NCBI GenBank assembly: GCA_038326995.1
Contig: JBBQKP010000139.1
Span: 1-8,984, forward strand
From: JBBQKP01 sp038326995
Lineage (GTDB): Bacteria; Planctomycetota; Phycisphaerae; Tepidisphaerales; Tepidisphaeraceae
Reading direction: 5' to 3'
DNA length: 8,984 nucleotides
Part shown: in pieces, positions 6,674 through 8,984 of the stretch
How the letters are laid out: every line of letters starts with the position of its first letter
Position numbering within the stretch: the first letter of the stretch is position 1
Notes under the pieces: generated by a model
Told to the model about the DNA's origin: nothing
The model's database searches: none
Seen by the model: only the letters and a program-made list of their open reading frames with translations
Program-made: the position numbers and the translations under genes

Positions 6674-7816
6674 TTATACGCGCGGGCCGATGATCGAATT
6701 CGAGATGCGACGGGCTGAGGTTCCGCCCGCAATCGTTCTTCCTGTCGCACGCGACATGCCGTGGTCGGTCGGCAACTGGTTCAACAATCGAAGCAGCGCA
6801 CGCGGGTCGCGTGAGAGTTCGACTTGAAACACCTGCGAGCCCGCCGCCAGTCGTGCGGCCATCTGCGACTGCTTCGGCCCCATCAACATGTCCGGCATCG
6901 GCCAGGCACGCTTCACCGCGGCGGTCGCGCTCGCGCCGGTCAACTGTCTGACCGACGGCACGGTACGGCGGCCGGGCTCGACCAGCAGGATCGCATCGCA
7001 GCGCGTTTGTACATGTGTTTGTACTGCCGATTGATTCGGCGTCGACATATGATTTGTGACTGCAGATTTTGCCGAATGCAGGTCCGTCCACAGCGTCGCG
7101 CTCGACGATGAGACCCCCACGCGAGACCTCGGCTGCGGCAGCGGCGAGACTTCCATCGGCATGCCGACGCGCTGCAACATCGGACGACTCGCGGTGCTGT
7201 CATCTTCGCGCATCGTGACCCAGCGCTGGCTCACGACCGCATGGCCGGCCGCGTGGAGCATCGATAGTTCGGGCTCGGGATTGAAGGGCGAAATCAGCAG
7301 TATGCCGCGGTCGTTGTGGATGATCGCCGCCGCGGGTATCAGCGCGACATTCTTGGCGATCAGCACCTGACTCATCGGCCAGAGCACGGCCTGTTCAAGA
7401 CATCGAACCGGGTCGAGTTGACCCTGATCCAGCACCCAGCTTCGGAACGTGCGGCGCATCAGATTCAACTCGCACACGCCCCAGGTTTCGTCGATGAGCC
7501 AGAATCGCTCGCCGTCGCGCCAGAGTTCCGCAGATTCGTTGTAGATCGCGCACTGGCTCGCACTGCTCGACATCGACCGCGCCACGACATCGGCATTGTA
7601 GAAATCGACAACGCCTTCTGCCGGCACGAACCCGTCGGGCCACGCGTCGACGATCATCTCGCCCATCGCATCGGCGATCACTTGCCTTAAGCCCGGCAAG
7701 GCGCATCGCAAATCGATGGCCGACCCGTGGACGTTCAAACCGATCGACCGCCGACCCGCATCGGGGCGGGACGGCGTATTCACTTCGAAGTTGCTCGGAT
7801 CGGATGCGCCAGACAT
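6674..7816 (-). CDS. Uncharacterised HPr-kinase-like protein with a degenerate P-loop
   Basis: I do not recognise a named gene. The 380-residue protein has the outline of HprK-related serine-kinase-like proteins. There is a small N-terminal region with an LWRDGERFWL strand pair (98-107). A helix DPVRCLEQAVLWPMSQVLIA follows (135-154), then PAAAIIHNDRGILLI (161-175), where kinases have LHAA and the strand leading into Walker A. The next residues read SPFNPEPELS (176-185) where GPSGSGKSTL would be expected, so the phosphate-binding glycines and lysine are missing. The later VVSQRWV (194-200) replaces the usual LLSDD. A low-complexity Ser/Thr/Gln-rich linker (about 205-270) leads to a C-terminal part, DAILLVEPG at 274-282 and VFQVELSRDPRALLRLLNQL at 329-348, which resembles the end of such kinases. 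It is predicted cytoplasmic; no signal or membrane segment is seen. It lies between rsuA (91 nt upstream) and holA. The homology is a weak visual match; an unrelated novel fold is possible. Confidence 0.75.
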   Translation of the reverse strand: MSGASDPSNFEVNTPSRPDAGRRSIGLNVHGSAIDLRCALPGLRQVIADAMGEMIVDAWPDGFVPAEGVVDFYNADVVARSMSSSASQCAIYNESAELWRDGERFWLIDETWGVCELNLMRRTFRSWVLDQGQLDPVRCLEQAVLWPMSQVLIAKNVALIPAAAIIHNDRGILLISPFNPEPELSMLHAAGHAVVSQRWVTMREDDSTASRPMLQRVGMPMEVSPLPQPRSRVGVSSSSATLWTDLHSAKSAVTNHMSTPNQSAVQTHVQTRCDAILLVEPGRRTVPSVRQLTGASATAAVKRAWPMPDMLMGPKQSQMAARLAAGSQVFQVELSRDPRALLRLLNQLPTDHGMSRATGRTIAGGTSARRISNSIIGPRV

Positions 7817-7907
7817 TCAATCTCATACATCGGCGAATCGAAGAAGAGTTCGCTAGTTTCCACGATTCGCCCGGCGTAAATCGGGCCACAATCGATGCAC
7901 CTATCGA

Positions 7908-8618
7908 CTATTTCTCAAGCTTCGTCACCGCCGCCGCGTCGATCATGCGCCATTGTCCTTCAGGCAAATCGCCGAGCTCCATCTGTCCGAATCCGCTGCG
8001 GTGCAGTTTGACGACGTGGTTGCCGACGGCCGCGAACATGCGGCGAACCTGGTGATAACGCCCCTCGTGCACCGTGATTTCACACGTCCTCTTCCCCGTC
8101 ACTCGAAGCTCGGCCGGGAGGAGCGCGCGATCGTCATTTGCCAGCATCAATTTTCCCGACGCGAAGATCGCCTTCTCGTTGCCGCGCAAATCATGTTGCA
8201 GCTCCGCCTGATACACCCGCGGCACGTGATGCTTCGGCGAGGTCAGCTTGTGCACGAATTGCCCATCATCCGAGAGCAGCAGCAGCCCAGTCGTTTCCTT
8301 GTCGAGCCTGCCGACCGTCGTCACCACCGGGTTCCGCGCCACCCATCGCGCGGGCAAAAGGTCGTACACGAGAGTGCCCCCCTCGGGCCCCGCGTCGCCG
8401 TGGGCGCAGATACAACCGGCCGGCTTGTGGTAAAGCACATAAAGCTTTTCCGCATCCAGCGGCTGATCATCGATCAGCAATTTCTCGGCATCGACCTGCA
8501 CGCCCGAACGCCTGAGCCGCACGCCCGCGTGGGTCACGACGTGGTCGTCGAGAAATCGGTCGGTTTCGCCGCGCGTGCAGTAGCCGCGATTGGAGAGAAT
8601 GCGTTCGAGTCGGAGCAT
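7908..8618 (-). CDS. rsuA: Ribosomal small-subunit pseudouridine synthase, RsuA/RluB/E/F family
   Basis: Members isomerise a uridine in rRNA to pseudouridine; RsuA does so at position 516 of 16S rRNA. The 236-residue protein opens with an S4 RNA-binding domain (about 1-55, MLRLERILSNRGYCTRGETD). The catalytic domain begins at LYVLYHKPAGCIC (59-71). The active-site motif GRLDKETTGLLLLSDDG (103-119) has D106 as catalytic aspartate. Later motifs are KLTSPKHHVPRVYQAEL and EGRYHQVRRMFAAVGNHVVKLHR. The last block and the TSPKHH segment resemble E. coli RsuA closely, which favours RsuA over RluB/E/F, though the exact site is not proven. The ATG at 8618 gives the standard family N-terminus. A TTG 17 codons upstream (8669) would add residues unlike the family and is rejected. 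No good Shine-Dalgarno sequence is visible. It follows the histidine kinase gene by about 90 nt on the same strand. Confidence 0.93.
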   Translation of the reverse strand: MLRLERILSNRGYCTRGETDRFLDDHVVTHAGVRLRRSGVQVDAEKLLIDDQPLDAEKLYVLYHKPAGCICAHGDAGPEGGTLVYDLLPARWVARNPVVTTVGRLDKETTGLLLLSDDGQFVHKLTSPKHHVPRVYQAELQHDLRGNEKAIFASGKLMLANDDRALLPAELRVTGKRTCEITVHEGRYHQVRRMFAAVGNHVVKLHRSGFGQMELGDLPEGQWRMIDAAAVTKLEK

Positions 8619-8711
8619 GGAAAGAGGATAGCGGAGCGCGAGCGGCGGCAAGAGCACATCGCGCGGCAAAAAGTCCGAGCTCGCCAGGTTTTAAGTCTAC
8701 ATCCGCTTTCT

Positions 8712-8984
8712 TCACTCCATCGGCAACACCAGCGTGAACGTCGTGCCCTTGCCCAGGGTTGATTCGACGGCGATTGTCCCCTTGTGCCGTTCGACGACCT
8801 GTTTGCAGATCGCCAGGCCCAGGCCGCTGCCTCGGACTTCGCCCGCGCGGGCGGATTTTTTGGTGGTAAAGACCGGCTCGAAGATCCGCGTGAGGTGGTC
8901 GGGCGAGAGGCCCGGGCCGGTGTCGGTGATGACGATTTTCGCGAACTGACCCGTTTCCATCTCGCCTCGAATCGTGATCGATCC
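8712..8984 (-). CDS. Sensor histidine kinase, C-terminal ATP-binding fragment
   Basis: The gene enters from the right edge; only the last 90 residues are present. They form the end of a GHKL/HATPase_c domain, which binds ATP for histidine autophosphorylation in two-component signalling. The G1 box is DTGPGLS (21-27), the F box IFEPVFTTK (34-42) and the G2 box GSGLGLAIC (52-60). HKGTIAVES (67-75) follows, then the final GKGTTFTLVLP (78-88). The FEPVFTTK wording is typical of NtrB/AtoS-like kinases. The sensor domain, phospho-histidine and any membrane segments are outside the window, so the stimulus is unknown. No response regulator follows in the window; rsuA is next. Confidence 0.92.
   Translation of the reverse strand, partial: GSITIRGEMETGQFAKIVITDTGPGLSPDHLTRIFEPVFTTKKSARAGEVRGSGLGLAICKQVVERHKGTIAVESTLGKGTTFTLVLPME

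Noticed and set aside
7817..7907. Short minus-strand frame between rsuA and the HPr-kinase-like gene (encodes CIDCG...ELFFDSPMYEIECLAHP)
   Set aside because: It looks protein-like, but the only in-frame start is a GTG giving about 26 residues that overlap the next gene. There is no ribosome binding site or known homolog to support it.
7953..8762. 269-codon plus-strand frame
   Set aside because: It is antisense to rsuA, whose motifs are unambiguous; the product is low-complexity Arg/His-rich sequence.

Overview
The window looks like a chromosomal segment of a GC-rich, Gram-negative-type (diderm) bacterium. GatB shares long signature blocks with planctomycete GatB as I remember them (for example FTKWDRKSYYYPDLPK near residues 85-100), and the pairing of an M20 allantoate hydrolase with an MlaE-type permease also fits. 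My best guess is Planctomycetota, possibly Phycisphaerae-like. This rests on recalled protein signatures, not on a search.

Left part (1-3056): a purine/allantoin-catabolism locus. Three genes are transcribed leftward as one tight operon: allE ((S)-ureidoglycine aminohydrolase), then a ketol-acid reductoisomerase (IlvC)-family gene 23 nt downstream, then the 5' end of an allC-like allantoate amidohydrolase only 4 nt further on. A 159-bp divergent intergenic region with a 10-bp-phased repeat separates them from xdhC, the xanthine dehydrogenase maturation factor, which reads rightward. The expected chemistry is allantoate to (S)-ureidoglycine (AllC), then to (S)-ureidoglycolate (AllE). The reductoisomerase-like protein sits exactly where a ureidoglycolate-oxidising enzyme would be expected. 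It has lost the two acidic residues that a true KARI contributes from its second helical region. It is therefore the most interesting object here: a candidate repurposed KARI acting on a ureide.

Middle part (3057-5622, rightward): an orphan mlaE-type lipid-transport permease without mlaF/mlaD beside it, then gatB, a subunit of the tRNA-dependent amidotransferase. This GatB lacks the usual zinc-binding cysteine pattern.

Right part (5663-8984, all leftward): a sensor histidine kinase C-terminus cut by the window edge, rsuA-type rRNA pseudouridine synthase, an uncharacterised HPr-kinase-like protein whose P-loop is degenerate, and holA (DNA polymerase III delta). holA and gatB are convergent. 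These are mostly housekeeping genes. No rRNA, tRNA, CRISPR, insertion sequence or convincing intrinsic terminator was seen.
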